A stretch of 64,000 nt of DNA from CAZACQ01 sp964483725 (GTDB taxonomy: Bacteria; Patescibacteriota; Gracilibacteria; Absconditabacterales; Absconditicoccaceae). Positions 32,269 through 44,230 of the stretch are shown here, piece by piece. The DNA is taken from assembly GCA_964483725.1 (NCBI GenBank), contig CAZACQ010000001.1, positions 1 through 64,000 of the forward strand. The letters are read 5' to 3'. The notes under the pieces are model-generated. The model saw nothing but the letters and a program-made list of their open reading frames with translations. It was not told the origin of the DNA and searched no databases. The number at the start of each line of letters is the position of its first letter. Position 1 is the stretch's first letter. A program made the position numbers and the translations under genes.

Positions 32269-33757
32269 ATATTTTTATATACTTATTTTTTATTCTTCAA
32301 TCAATTAATTTACCTACTCACATTCACATACCTAAGTATTTGATTATTAAATATTCACGATCTTTTATATTATTTTTATTTATTCTTTCTTCATCTATAT
32401 ATAGATCTTGTAGTTCAGCATAATCTTGCATTTCTTTGTCGTCTAATTCAATGAAGTTTTTGCTTGCTATATCTCATAATATGTTACCAAGTCAATGTAA
32501 TGGTACTAGTTTGCTTGTTCATCCAAACTTTAAAATAGGTACTCCTACTTTTTCAAAATTTATATGGTCTTTAATTTCCATAAATTTTGAACTAGTTAGG
32601 TAGACCTTTTTATTTGTAGCAAAAAACATATGTTTAGATTTATTTATTTTAATTCAATAATTATCTTCAAGAAATTTAGATATTTGTTTTTGTATTCATT
32701 TTGATATATCTATTTTGAATGGATTTTTAGGGGCTATTTTATTTTCTATAACTTTATACTTATCTTTAAGTGATTTTACTTTCTTAAATTTTGCAATAAA
32801 AAAACCTCATGTATTTTGTATATGCGGTCGAAATCTGGCTATTTTTTTTGCCTCTTCTTTGTCTAATATTGTTTTCTCTTCTTCATCTTCTTCTATGCTT
32901 GAAATTCAGTATGATTTTCAATTTATTTCTACATTTTCCAATTCTATGGCTCATTTAAAGAAATCTAAAATTTTAGCAACATTTTCTTCATTTTCATAAG
33001 GATTCATTGTGCAAGTACTATATACTATAGTTCATCATTCTTTACATGATTTAATAGCAGAAACTAATAATTGAAATTGAGTTCATGATATTTTGTTTAT
33101 TTCTTGTTTTTTCCAAGTTTTAAGTGAAAAGTCAGATTTAAATCAAATTCATTCTCAAGAACATGGCGCATCAACCAATATGTGATCAAATATTTCTCAT
33201 AAATTTTTTCAAAAAACAAATCAGTTTAATTTTGAAACCCCTGAATTATATATTCACATTCTATTTAAATTGTGAGCTAATGTTTGTATTCTTTTTCAGT
33301 TTACATCATTTGCAATAACAAATCATGGATTTCATTCTTTATATAGTAGATAGTCTCATATTTGAGATGATTTTCATCATGGTGCTGCACTAATATCCAA
33401 AATCAAGTCTCATTCTTTTATATCTAAAAATCTTGCTGGCATTCATGCTGCAATCTCTTGGATATAAAATAATCAACTCATATGCAAAAATGATTTACCT
33501 AGTGCAAATTCTATATCTTCCCTATCTATATAATAGCTATCATTTGGTATTTTATTTGTTTTTATAAATCATGGATCTGTAATTTCCCATTTCCAATTTT
33601 TTGTTATTTCTTTGAACCTTTCTACTGATATTTTATTTAAATTTATCTTTATACTTTTTTTTAGTGGATTTCTACAAGATTCTGTAAATTTATCCAACTC
33701 ATTTTTATCTTTTATTATTTTTCATATTTCATCTATGTAATTTTCGTTGATACTCAT
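32267..33757 (-). CDS. RNA (cytosine-C5) methyltransferase, RsmB/RsmF (NOL1/NOP2/Sun) family
   Basis: A 496-residue SAM-dependent enzyme that methylates C5 of cytosine in rRNA or tRNA. The Rossmann motif I is LILDISAAPGGKSSQIG. The two catalytic cysteine motifs are VDAPCSGEGIGF and VYSTCTMNPYENEENV. The N-terminal part NPLKKSIKINLNK matches the family's conserved Arg/Asn segment. A C-terminal extension of about 180 residues (NYGIKINKSKHMFFATN, then KFGGTSKLVPLHGLGN) resembles the RsmF-type tail, favouring 16S rRNA m5C modification. Exact target is not certain. Confidence 0.9.
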
Positions 33758-33883
33758 TTAATTATTTACTTATAAATCTATCCAATACTAATAAAAAATC
33801 TATTATTTTCAAGTGAAGTATTGCAAAAATTATATATAACTTTATAATAATATAATATTTATATATTAACTTTAATTGATTTT

Positions 33884-34309
33884 ATGAAACCATGTATTGA
33901 TTATGCTATGAATCATATTTATAGATTTCCCAAAACAGAGTCTCAATTGAGGACTCAGTTGTTGAAGAAATGATATTCATATGATGAGATAGAAAAGACT
34001 ATAAAGTATTTAAAATCTAAAAATTTTGTTAATGATAAGAAATATGTAGAATCTTACTTTTATTCAGAATGTGTTAAAAAATGAAAACCAAGTTTTGTAG
34101 TTAAATGAAAGTTGTTTCAAAAATGAATTGACAAAAATACGATAAATGATGTTTTTGTTGAAATGGAAGATGATATCAATAAGTGAGTGAAAAATGGTAT
34201 AAAAAAAGAAATTGAAAAATACAAAAATAAATGAATTGATTGATTCGATATTATTCAAAAATTAACTTCTAGATGATATTCTATTGATGATATAAAAAAA
34301 GTTCTATAA
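33884..34309 (+). CDS. recX: regulatory protein RecX
   Basis: A 141-residue helical protein that modulates RecA filaments. Three-helix repeats are visible: CIDYAMNHIYRFPKTESQLR, then KKGYSYDEIEKTIKYLKSK and FVNDKKYVESYFYSE. The last third has KGIDGFDIIQKLTSRGYSID, then DIKKVL. The pattern of a Gly before the Y-[ST]-x-[DE] helix start is typical. Length fits small RecX proteins. recA is 7 kb upstream, so the pair is unlinked. It is followed after 65 bases by the pilus operon. Confidence 0.85.
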
Positions 34310-34374
34310 ATTTGACATAAAAAAATATTTCATTAAAATCTATAATAGAAATTATTTAAAAATAAAATACAAAA

Positions 34375-35592
34375 ATGCAAACAAATGAAAACACAAAAAT
34401 GTCTCCTAAGGAGAAAAGAGCGTTTAATAAAAAATATACTATACTTTCATCAATAGTAGCATTTTTTATAATATTTTTTGCAATATTTTTATATTTTATG
34501 ATGCAATTTAATAGACTATATAATTATAATAATCAAGAATTGTCTTCAATTACTTTTGAACAACAGGAATTTATAGATGAATTTAATGAAACTAGGCAGT
34601 CATATGATCGACTTTTTTCTAATATAGATTCAGTTTTTTGAACAAATTTAGCATATTATGATCCAAATGAAGTTGTATTGTCACATTCTTTGGACTGAAC
34701 ATCTGATTGATATTCAAAAACTATAGATGAATTTTCTAGTATTGTAAATTCTGATGATATACCTTTTATTCCTAAGAGAATTGCCATAAATGAAGAAATG
34801 TCTTCAATAATATCTGATATTAATTCTATTTCAGATGATTATGATGATGTTGCAAGAGAAATATGATGATATTCATTTGTTAATGATGAAATAAAGGAAG
34901 TTCTTCATGAAAATAATATTCAAAGAGCTATGTTATCAATTGAAGCAATAAGAATATTTGCTGCTCTTAGAGTCTTATCAAATATTGAATCTTTTGTTTC
35001 ATGATTTGCTTCTTTTGTATGAATTGATGAATCTCAATCAAGTCTATATATTGAATGATTTCTTTGAAGATGAGAAAGAGACATACAAAGATTTTTAACA
35101 AATTGTTATCTTAATCCTTATGAAAATGATAGGTGTACAAGATATGAAGATTTTCATGAATATTATCAAGTATCTTGAGACTCAGATTTTGATGCATCAA
35201 TATTTATTAATTTGATGACAAATGTTCTTGCTTCTCTTGAATCAGAACCTTGAATAATTTCTGTAGTACTTAATAATATGGATCACATAAGTAATGAGAT
35301 ATCTTTTACTGTTGAAATAAATACATTTCAAGAGGATGAACGTAGCTTAGCAAGACAATGACACTATTCTCCTCATAGTTTTATATCTAGAGAACTTATA
35401 AATTCTCTTAGGTGATCTCATTTTATAGTATGAGAGTCTATAAGTATTCCATCTATTGAAACTAGAGAAAGGAATATAAGAATAGGTTGAACTGATGAAA
35501 GTAAGTCTGTTAAATCTTCTGATTTTAGATTTACAGTACCTATACAAAGAGTTCCAGAAAGAGAGATATATGATTTTGTATATGATGATTAA
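34375..35592 (+). CDS. single-pass membrane protein of the pilus operon
   Basis: A 405-residue protein. A short cytoplasmic lead (SPKEKRAFNKKY) is followed by one membrane helix (TILSSIVAFFIIFFAIFLYF) and a large outside domain with no known motif. It is the first gene of a four-gene operon ending in pilB and pilC (spacers 24, 27 and 23 bases). Position and topology suggest a functional counterpart of the PilN/PilO inner-membrane alignment proteins, but the sequence itself does not show a family match. Many glycines are TGA. Confidence 0.72.
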
Positions 35593-35616
35593 AATTTATT
35601 TACTAAAACTAAAATA

Positions 35617-37491
35617 ATGTCAGAAAAAAATAATAGTTTTGATTTCTCTTCTTTGTGAGATGATCTATGATTAGAATGAGATGAAAAAAAATCTGAAAAT
35701 GAAAATGAGTTTAATGATGATACTACTAAAGAAGAATCTTCAGGATGAATGTTTTCTAAAAAAGCTGATGATAATGAATCTTCAAGTGTTTCAACTGACT
35801 TATGAGATTTAGAAAGTCAGCTTTCCTCAGATGAAGCTGGTTCAAAAGCAGATTTTTCAGAATTATCTGATTCAATTGATGATGTTCCAGAAGAAAATAT
35901 AGAAGAAAATTCAGTTGATAGTCATACTGATGTAAATAAAGAAGAAGAATTGAAGTCTTTTGTTGATGGAATTTCATGAGAAGATGGTGATAATGGTAAT
36001 GTTGAAAAAGAAAAAATTGATTTTAATTTTCTTAAAAAGAAATTACTTTTATTTTATAGTGAGATAAAGAACAATATAAAATACTTATTTTATGTTTTAC
36101 TTGCAATTCTTTCTATACTTATAGTAATAAGTTTTTCTTATTGATACTTTGCTTATCAAAATTATCTTAATATGCATGATATGGAAAGTCAAATATTAGA
36201 AGTTGATTGAGATCTTGAAGCATCTATTGATGTAAGAGATAGGTTCTTAGAGTTTTTAGATGACGAATGACAACACTCTAGAAGTATAGAATATTTAGCT
36301 GAGTTGTATAATCATACCTATTCTGAAAGAGAAAGACTTGAAAATATATTATCTGAGATGAAAAATCCTGATTATAAGTTTATGGATAATTTATTTTTAC
36401 CATCTATAAATATCTGGAAAGATACTTATACTTGAGAACTTACAGATGAATTGATGTGACAAGATTATATGGAATTAAATAATTTCATAGATACAAATTT
36501 ACTTGTTAATTGGTCAGATTTTTTTAGTAATATGTGAGAAGATTTTCCGGATAATGATATAACAACTATTTCTATATGAGAAGTTGAACCTATTGATAAT
36601 GATAAGTTTAGTATATGAATACAAGTAGATTTTGAAGCACCAGATAGACGTAACTTTTTAATGCTTATTGATAAATTATCTATGACTTCAAATGAAAGGA
36701 ATATTGGGCTTATTAATGAATTTGTTTATAATATGTTTTTAGTTATAAAAGATAAGAGAGAAGACTATATTGATGAGATAAAAGAAGATTGAGTTATTGA
36801 AGATACTGATTATTATGATGATGAATATGATTTTATATCTCATGAAATATATGAATTGATTTTAGATTTTAATGATGAAGACTCTGATAATAGTGATATT
36901 GAAAATAGTGAATTAATTGATTCTGATATAATTAGAGCTACAATTAACTCATCAGTTTGATGTGATTATGATGCAGAGTGTTTTTACGAGTTTAGAGATA
37001 GATATAGATCTATTCCAAATCTTGCATATCCTTTAGGTGATGATTTAATTGAAGATGAACAACTAGTTGATGAATTCTTTAAGTTTTTTTCAAACTTGCA
37101 ACCAATAATAAATCTTAATGATTTTGATTTTAGAAAAGTTGAAGAGTCAAGATCTGAACCAGCTCATTATGTTTGAAGTTTCAATATTGATTTTTTTTGA
37201 ACTTATATGGATGATGAGGAAGTGGAAGAAATTGAATCTTTCTTATGACAAAAATGTATATGAGAAGATGAGTTTTGACATGAATCTTGAATTGATTTGG
37301 TTGAAGATAGATTAGAGTCTCATTCTCATTGAGATATAGATTTAGATTCGTCAGAGTTAAATGACTTAAATGACTTAGAAAATATATTCAATGAAATATG
37401 AAGTGAGTTTTCATGATTGCCTAATCATATGAAAGCAAAAAGATATTTTGAAATATATAGAATGCTTTATGATTGAAATTTATGTGATTAA
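35617..37491 (+). CDS. acidic single-pass membrane protein of the pilus operon
   Basis: A 624-residue protein. Residues 1-135 are a low-complexity, very acidic, Ser-rich cytoplasmic region (LESQLSSDEAGSKADFSELS). A membrane helix near residues 165-185 (LFYVLLAILSILIVISFSYG) is followed by a coiled coil and a large outside part with PilO-like alternation (FEAPDRRNFLMLIDKLSMTS). Such a cytoplasmic acidic tail before a PilN/PilO-type anchor is unusual. It could recruit the assembly ATPase encoded just downstream. Two cysteines in CDYDAECF could form a disulphide. No clear family match. Confidence 0.72.
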
Positions 37492-37518
37492 TATAATTTA
37501 AATTTAAATATAATACAA

Positions 37519-38850
37519 ATGTCAGATACTATACAAAATTATAGGTCTCAATTAGAGGAAGCTATAGTTCAAGTTGATACCATTAAAATTTTTGATAATT
37601 TATTAACAATATGAGTGGAGATGTGAGCATCAGATATCCATATTGAACCTTTTGAGAATTACTCAAGGGTTAGGCTCAGGATAGACTGAGTTTTACAAGA
37701 GCTTATACAATATCCCAAGAATATACAAGAGACCTTAATAGCTAAATTTAAAATTGAGTCAGGTCAAATGAGGCCAGATGAAAAAAGACTTCCTCAAGAT
37801 GCTAGAGTTTCTACAACAACCCTTACAAATAAAGAAATTGATCTTCGTGCTAATACCTTACCTACAGTTTGGTGAGAAAAGTTAGTTATGAGAATAGTAG
37901 ATAAATCAAAGAAAGTTCCACCACTGGATGTAATGTGAATAGAATGAAAAAATAATGATATACTATATAAAGCAATAACAGTTCCAAATTGAATAGTTCT
38001 TACTACTTGACCTACTTGATCAGGTAAATCTACAACTTTATATGCTGCATTAGACTATATTAATCAAGTAGATGTTAATATTACAACATATGAAGATCCA
38101 GTTGAAAATAAAGCTGACTGATTAAACCAATCTCAGGTGAGAGCAGATATATGATACTCATTTGCTCAATGACTAAGAGCAGCACTTAGACAGGATCCTG
38201 ATATAATAATGGTATGAGAAATTAGAGATGAAGAAACATTGGAAACAGCAATGGAGGCAGCTATGACATGACATCTTGTTTTTTCTACAATACATGCGAA
38301 TTCTGCTGCTGAGACTATAACAAGAATATTAAATATGTGAGCTCAAACATATATGATATGATGAACATTTAATTTAGTTATGGCTCAAAGGCTTGCAAGA
38401 ACTGTGTGCCCTCATTGTAAAGATGAAGTAAATCTAAAAGAAGAATTTCCTATCTACTTTAGATATGCTATAGAAACTCTTCAAAATATTCCTAAGGAAA
38501 CTTTGGTGAGTGAGCTTAAGTCTAGAGGTATATCAAAAGAGGATTTTGATAAATTTGCAAAAGAAGGTATATGATATATTTGAACGTGAAAAGATCCTAA
38601 AACATGAGAAAAATGTTCAGTTTGTTGATGAACATGAGCTAAATGAAGAATATGAATATATGAGTTTCTAGAGTTTACTGACGATATAAAATCATTACTA
38701 ATGAAATGATCTACATCATTTGAATTAGAAAACTATGCTCTTGATAATTGAATGATAAATTTAGAAAGGGATGCTTTATTTAAGACTATATCTTGAAAAA
38801 TATCATTAGATACTGTATATAAACTTACAAAGCATAAAGAAGTGAATTAA
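37519..38850 (+). CDS. pilB: type IV pilus assembly ATPase PilB/GspE
   Basis: A 443-residue ATPase driving pilus extension. The N2 domain has GVEMGASDIHIEPFENYSRV. Walker A is TGPTGSGKSTTLYAAL near residue 175. The Asp box is YEDPVE, Walker B is IIMVGEIRDEETLE, and the His box is TGHLVFSTIHANSA. A zinc tetracysteine follows (CPHC near residue 297, CSVC near residue 367). The usual N-terminal MshEN domain of PilB is absent, giving a short form. It is followed 23 bases later by pilC. With pilT (13875) it supplies the antagonistic motor pair. Confidence 0.94.
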
Positions 38851-38873
38851 ATTTAAATATTATATTATTTATT

Positions 38874-39986
38874 ATGGAAAATAAACAACTTTCACTCCAA
38901 AAAATTATGGATAATTTCAATAAACCAAAGCTTGATAATAAAGTTTGATTTTTCAGGCTTTTAGCAGTTACTCAAAAAGCTGGTTTATGAATAAGAGATT
39001 CACTTAATGCAATCTTAAATTGAGAGTCCCATCCTTGAATGAGAAAAATAATAATTTCTATGATAGAAAGTGTTAGTAAATGAGTTTCTTTAGCTGAAGC
39101 TTTAAAGGTGCATTCAGACTTTTTTAATACTGATGAAATTGCACTTATACAGTCTGCTGAGACTATGTGAAATATGCCAGAAGTATTGCAAAATTTATCA
39201 GATGAGTTAGAAAACCATCAAAAACTTATGGGTAGGATTAAGTGAGCTATGATATATCCGGGAGCAGTCATTTTTATTGCAATACTTGCAGTTATAATAT
39301 TATTAATTTTTGTGATTCCAACAATGGCAGAAATGTTCCCTGATGATACAGATTTACCAGGAATTACTGTTTTTATGCTTTGAGCATCTGATTTTATGCA
39401 GTCTTTTTGGTATTTGGTTGTATTTTGATTTGTATGAATATTTTTCTCAATAACTTTGTCTTATAAGTTCATAATGCCATTTAAAATATGGGTTGATAAG
39501 CAAATGATTTCTGCTCCAAAAATATGATGAATTGCAATGAAATTTAATTTATATAGATTTTCTAAACTTTTATGAGATTTTTATAATGCTTGAGTGAGTC
39601 CTGTTGAATCACTTCATCAAATATCACAGATATTGGGTAATTATCATTATAAAACAAAAACAATTAATGTTAAAAATGATCTTGAGCTTTGATTATGATT
39701 TGTTGAATCACTAGAATGATCTTGGTTATTTGATCCAATTCTTGTTCAGGTTATATGAATATGAGAAGATACCTGAAATGTATGAGAAGTTTTGATAAAG
39801 ATGGCAAACTTTTATAGAGATCAGCTTGATGCTGAAATAGAATGAGCTATGAAACTTATTGAACCATTATTAATGGCAGTTATTGCGATTATAGTTTGAG
39901 TTATAGTTGCATCTGTATTCTTGCCTATGTGAGACTTGGTTGAAACAATTGCCTTTGTAAACTTATTTCTTTGATTGCTAATTTAA
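38874..39986 (+). CDS. pilC: type IV pilus inner-membrane platform protein PilC/GspF
   Basis: A 370-residue membrane protein carrying two GspF domains. The first reads FFRLLAVTQKAGLGIRDSLN, then SKGVSLAEALKVHSDFF and MIYPGAVIFIAILAVIILLI. The second reads FSKLLGDFYNAGVSPVESLH, then WLFDPILVQVIGIGEDTGNV and IEPLLMAVIAIIVGVIVASV. These are the paired helical bundles and three membrane helices of the family. It completes the operon. Its 3' end overlaps the convergent recG by 9 bases. Confidence 0.94.
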
Positions 39987-42023
39987 TATATTAGGATCTT
40001 TATCTTTAATATCATTCTTTAATCATTCTAAATTATCTAATTTAGGATGATTTTTTAGTATTTCTATGGCTGCTGATTGTACTTTTTCCAATAGTTTAGT
40101 GTCAGTTAGTATTTCTATTGGTATATCTGTTTGACCTGATTGTCTAAATCACAATATTTCTCCTGATCAACGAGTTTCAAGGTCTATTTGGGATAATTTG
40201 AATCAATCTGTATATTCTTCCATATGTTTAAGTCTATTTATTGTTTCTTGTGAACTTGAGCTTGTTGTTAAAAAACAATAAGATTGAAGCTCACTTCTTC
40301 ATACTCTTCATCTTAATTGGTGTAGTTGTGATAGTCAAAACCTCTCAGCATTTTTAATTATAATAATTGTTGCAGTAGGACTATCTACTCAAACTTCTAT
40401 AACTGTTGTGCTTACAAGTATTTTTATCTCATTATTTTTGAATTTTTTCATTATATCTTCTTTCTCTGATGACTTCATTTTTCAATGTAAAAGTCATATT
40501 TTTCATTTTAGTTCTTTAAATATATTTTCTGTATTTTCAAACTCTTGTAAAACATTGCTTACGGATTCTAAACTTTCACTTTCACTTTCTTCTATTAGAG
40601 GAGTAATTATGTATGCTTGTTGTCCTTCTTCTATTTTTTGTAGTAACCATGGCTTTAATTTATTTAATTCACTTTCTTTAACTAATTTTGTATGTATTGC
40701 TTTTCTTCAAGCTGGTAGTTCATCTATTATAGATACATCAAATTCACCAAAAAATGCTATTGCTAGCGACCTAGGAATTGGGGTTGCTGTCATTTGTAAT
40801 ACATGTGGATTGTTGAATTTTTTAAGATAGCTTCTTTGTTTAACTCAAAATTTATGTTGTTCATCTATTACTACTAATCATAAGTCTTTGAAATCTACAT
40901 TTTCTTGTATTACAGCTGTAGTTCATACAACTATATTAGTCCTTCATGTTTTTATGTTTTCTTTAATTTTTTCTTTATTTTTGTTACTTACTGATCATGT
41001 AAGTAAGTCAAGTTTGTATCAAAGTGGTAAAAGAAATTTATTTATTCCTAAAAAATGTTGATTTGCTAATACTTCCGTAGGAGTAAGTATTGCAGTTTGT
41101 TTTCAAAAAACTTTATTTATATAGTGTGCAACAACTGTTGCAACAATTGTTTTTCAACTACCCACATCTCATTGAAGCAATCTCATCATTGGTTTTCATG
41201 AACTTATATCTTCTATACAGTCTTTTATAGATTTTTTTTGTGCTTTTGTTAATTCAAAAGGTAACTCTTTAATGAAATCTCTTATAATGTCCCACTTTGG
41301 CTCTGATGATTCTTTTTTTATATTTTTATGTTTAGATTTTGCAATTTGTGATATTATTTGTACTTTTAATAATTTATCAAAGTATATTCTATATTGTGCT
41401 TTTTTTAATTTTTCAAAAGACTCTGGAAAGTGTATATTTTCTATTGCTTCATGTAAACTTAATAAATTATAATTATTAATTATATCTTTTGGTAATGTTT
41501 CTTTGAAAATTTCTCTTATTTTTCATATATTTTCAGAAATTTTTTTTGAAAACCAACTAGGTTTAATTCACATCATTTCTGAGTATATTGGATATATTCT
41601 TCATACTTCATGTTTTCAGTCTCAACTTTCTCAAGAAAAAAGCATTTTGGGATTCCAAAATATGATCTTTCATCTTTGCATTTTTGGCTTTCATACTATA
41701 TTATATCGTTCATTTTCTGATATACTTCTTAAAAAATAAGTGTTATTTAGAACATTAACAAATATTTTATTTCAAGCTTCATCTTCTGTTATTATTTCTA
41801 TTAATGTCTTACCTTTAGGTGTTCTAATCATATTTTTTGATATCACTTTTCATTTTGTTGTTTGTGTACTATTGTCTATTTTTAATTCTGTTGCTTTTTT
41901 TATTTGTGTCCTATCTTCATAGTCTCTTGGCATATACATAAAAAAATCTTTCAAATTATATATTCAATTTGAATTCAGTATATTTATATATTTTGAAGAT
42001 GTTCTTAACTCTTTTAACCCCAT
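39978..42023 (-). CDS. recG: ATP-dependent DNA helicase RecG
   Basis: A 681-residue branch-migration helicase for stalled forks. The wedge domain (KGKVISKNMIRTPKGKTL) is followed by SF2 motifs: FELTKAQKKSIKDC (Q motif), LLQGDVGSGKTIVATVVA (Walker A near residue 288), VVIDEQHKFGVKQR (DEQH box), QMTATPIPRSLAIAFFGEFD and STTVIEVGVDSP. The RecG C-terminal SGEILGFRQSGQTDIPIE also fits. The N-terminal helical extension of some RecG proteins is absent. Together with ruvX, recA, recX and recJ it shows a full recombination set in this region. Confidence 0.95.
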
Positions 42024-42130
42024 TTTGTATAAATAAATCTGTATAAAACATTGTTTATATATCTTTCTTCTTGAATTTTATTTTGCTTTGCTTATAAGAT
42101 AATAAATTTATTATTTATTGCAAGAACAAA

Positions 42131-42523
42131 ATGAAAAAGCTTAATAGTGTGATTTGAATAGATTGGTGAAGCAAATATGTATGATTAGCATATTATAAAG
42201 AGGATTGAAATGATATTGTCTTACCAATATGATATATCCTTAATGATGCTTCCTTTTTTTTTAATTTTTCTGATTTGATATTTAGATATAATATTTCAAA
42301 GATAGTTATTTGATATCCAAAAAATTGAGATGAAGTTAAAGAAAAAATTGATGAATTTATAAAGCAACTTAAAATTATACTATGAGAAGACTTTCCAATA
42401 ATTAAACAAAATGAAGATTTCACAACCACTCAGGCTTGAGAGCTTATTTGAAATTACAGGAAAAATGAATCTACTGATACTATTGCAGCAATGAAGATAT
42501 TAGAAAATTATAAAAATAGTTAA
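42131..42523 (+). CDS. ruvX: RNase-H-fold protein RuvX/YqgF (pre-16S rRNA nuclease, putative Holliday junction resolvase)
   Basis: A 130-residue protein. The first strand IGIDWGSKYVGLAYYKE holds the catalytic Asp near residue 10. IVIGYPKN is the second strand with the family's G-x-P motif, and NEDFTTTQAG replaces the usual DER/T-S segment. The C-terminal helix TDTIAAMKILENYKN has the conserved Asp and Ala-Ala pattern (D-x-x-AA-x-x-L). The length is typical. Diverges from recG with a 107-base spacer. Confidence 0.85.
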
Positions 42524-42547
42524 ATTTTAAATATAAACAAGCTATTT

Positions 42548-43495
42548 ATGAATAATATAAAAAAAGATGAAATTTTGAATAAATTAAAAGAGTATTATAA
42601 GTCATGAGAAATAACAAAATCTGAAATACTTTCTATAATTAAGTCTAAACCTAAGCATTCATTTTCCGATATTTTGTTATATATTGCATCATTTATTATA
42701 TTTTTATGAATTTCTTTCTTGATATGAATATATTGGACTGATTTTTCTGCTTTTATTCAAGTTGTAGTTACATTGTGAACTTGAATAGCATTTTTTATAC
42801 TTGCAAATATCTTGTTATATAAATTATTATATGCTAATTTGTGATTAGCTATTCATTTGATATCAGCTTTTTTGATACCGTTTGGTATATTTGTATATAC
42901 AGATAATTTTGTGCATTCAAACCTTATTAATGAATACTTATTTTTTTGATTAGTTTTTACTTTTATGTCTATATTATATTATGTAAATAATATAAATATT
43001 AAAAGTAACTTTTTGCTTTTATTATCTGTATTATTTTGAACTATAGCGTATTCATGATTTATAACTTATTTGAATACTTTTTTAAATTTAGACTATTTAA
43101 ATTATTATTTCTTTATTTTTCTTTGACTGTTTTATTATCTATTATATATAGTTTTAAAATCTAGTATATACTATTCCTTATCTCATGTCTTGAATTGGTT
43201 TTGAGTTATACTTTTCTATATGTGATTTTTCTTTCTAATGGTTTTTTGATCAATAATATACGAGTTTATTTCCCCTTTTTTGATATTAGCATGATTATTT
43301 TATTATTATATTGAAAATAGGAGATCTGTATTGGTTATATCACTATTCTTTGTGATATCTTATATACTTTATTTAAATTTTGAGTATTTTTCTGACTATA
43401 TTGCTTGGCCAATTTTGTTAATACTTCTATGAATTTTAACTATATCTTTAATTTTTATCCTCAAAAAAAGAAATAATTTTAATAATATGAATTAA
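42548..43495 (+). CDS. polytopic membrane protein, DUF2157-like
   Basis: A 315-residue protein. The N-terminal 40 residues form a soluble helical lead (LNKLKEYYKSGEITKSEILS), followed by about eight to nine hydrophobic helices. The SGEITKSE pattern before the first helix resembles the DUF2157 family of bacterial membrane proteins with unknown function. It lies 24 bases after ruvX and 5 bases before truB, so it belongs to that operon. Nothing suggests a transporter signature. Confidence 0.65.
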
Positions 43496-43500
43496 GTATA

Positions 43501-44172
43501 ATGATATTACTGATTGATAAACCAAAATGACGAACAAGTTTTGATGTTGTTAAGAAAATAAGAAATAAACAAGAATGAAAAACTAAAGTTTGACATAGTT
43601 GAACTCTTGATCCTATGGCTACTTGATTATTGGTGATTTGAACTGATAAAGATACTAAATCTTTGGCTGATATTCAAAAACTAGATAAGGAGTATATAGC
43701 AAATATAGATTTCTCTGTATATACTGATACTTGGGATATGGACTATCATAATTCAATAAATTATGCAGATCTTGTAAAAACTGATGATGGATTAAAATGA
43801 ATTAGAAAATCATGAAAGTTTATTAAAGCTCCTAATATTGAAGATATTAATAATAAATTAGACATGATAATTCCTGAATTTAATCTCCCCTTACCTGATT
43901 TTTCTGCTAAAAAAATAAAATGAAAAAAATCATATGATTTGGCTAGGGCTTGAAAAACTCTAAATAGAGAACAAGTTATGAAGATAATTTCTTATGAAAT
44001 ACTTTCTTACGATTTTCCAAATTTAGAAATTAAGATCACAGTTTGAAGTTGAACCTATATTAGGTCTATTGCATACTGGTTATGAAAGGAGTTTGATTTA
44101 TATTGAACTTTATCATACTTAAGAAGGACAAGGGTATGACTCTATAAAGTTGAGGATGCTAAACTTATATAG
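43501..44172 (+). CDS. truB: tRNA pseudouridine-55 synthase TruB (catalytic domain only)
   Basis: A 223-residue enzyme that makes pseudouridine 55 in tRNA T loops. Motif I KPKGRTSFDVVKKIR and the catalytic Asp in KVGHSGTLDPMATGLLVIG (near residue 37) are clear. So are KEYIANI, PDFSAKKIKGKKSYDLARAG and TVGSGTYIRSIAYWLG. The C-terminal PUA domain is lacking, giving a shorter protein than E. coli (314). This is seen in other reduced genomes. It overlaps no neighbour and is 5 bases after the membrane gene. Confidence 0.93.
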
Positions 44173-44230
44173 TTTGACTTTATGTAAATTTTCATTATAC
44201 ATTTTTTATTTATTTTAATAAAATTTTTAA

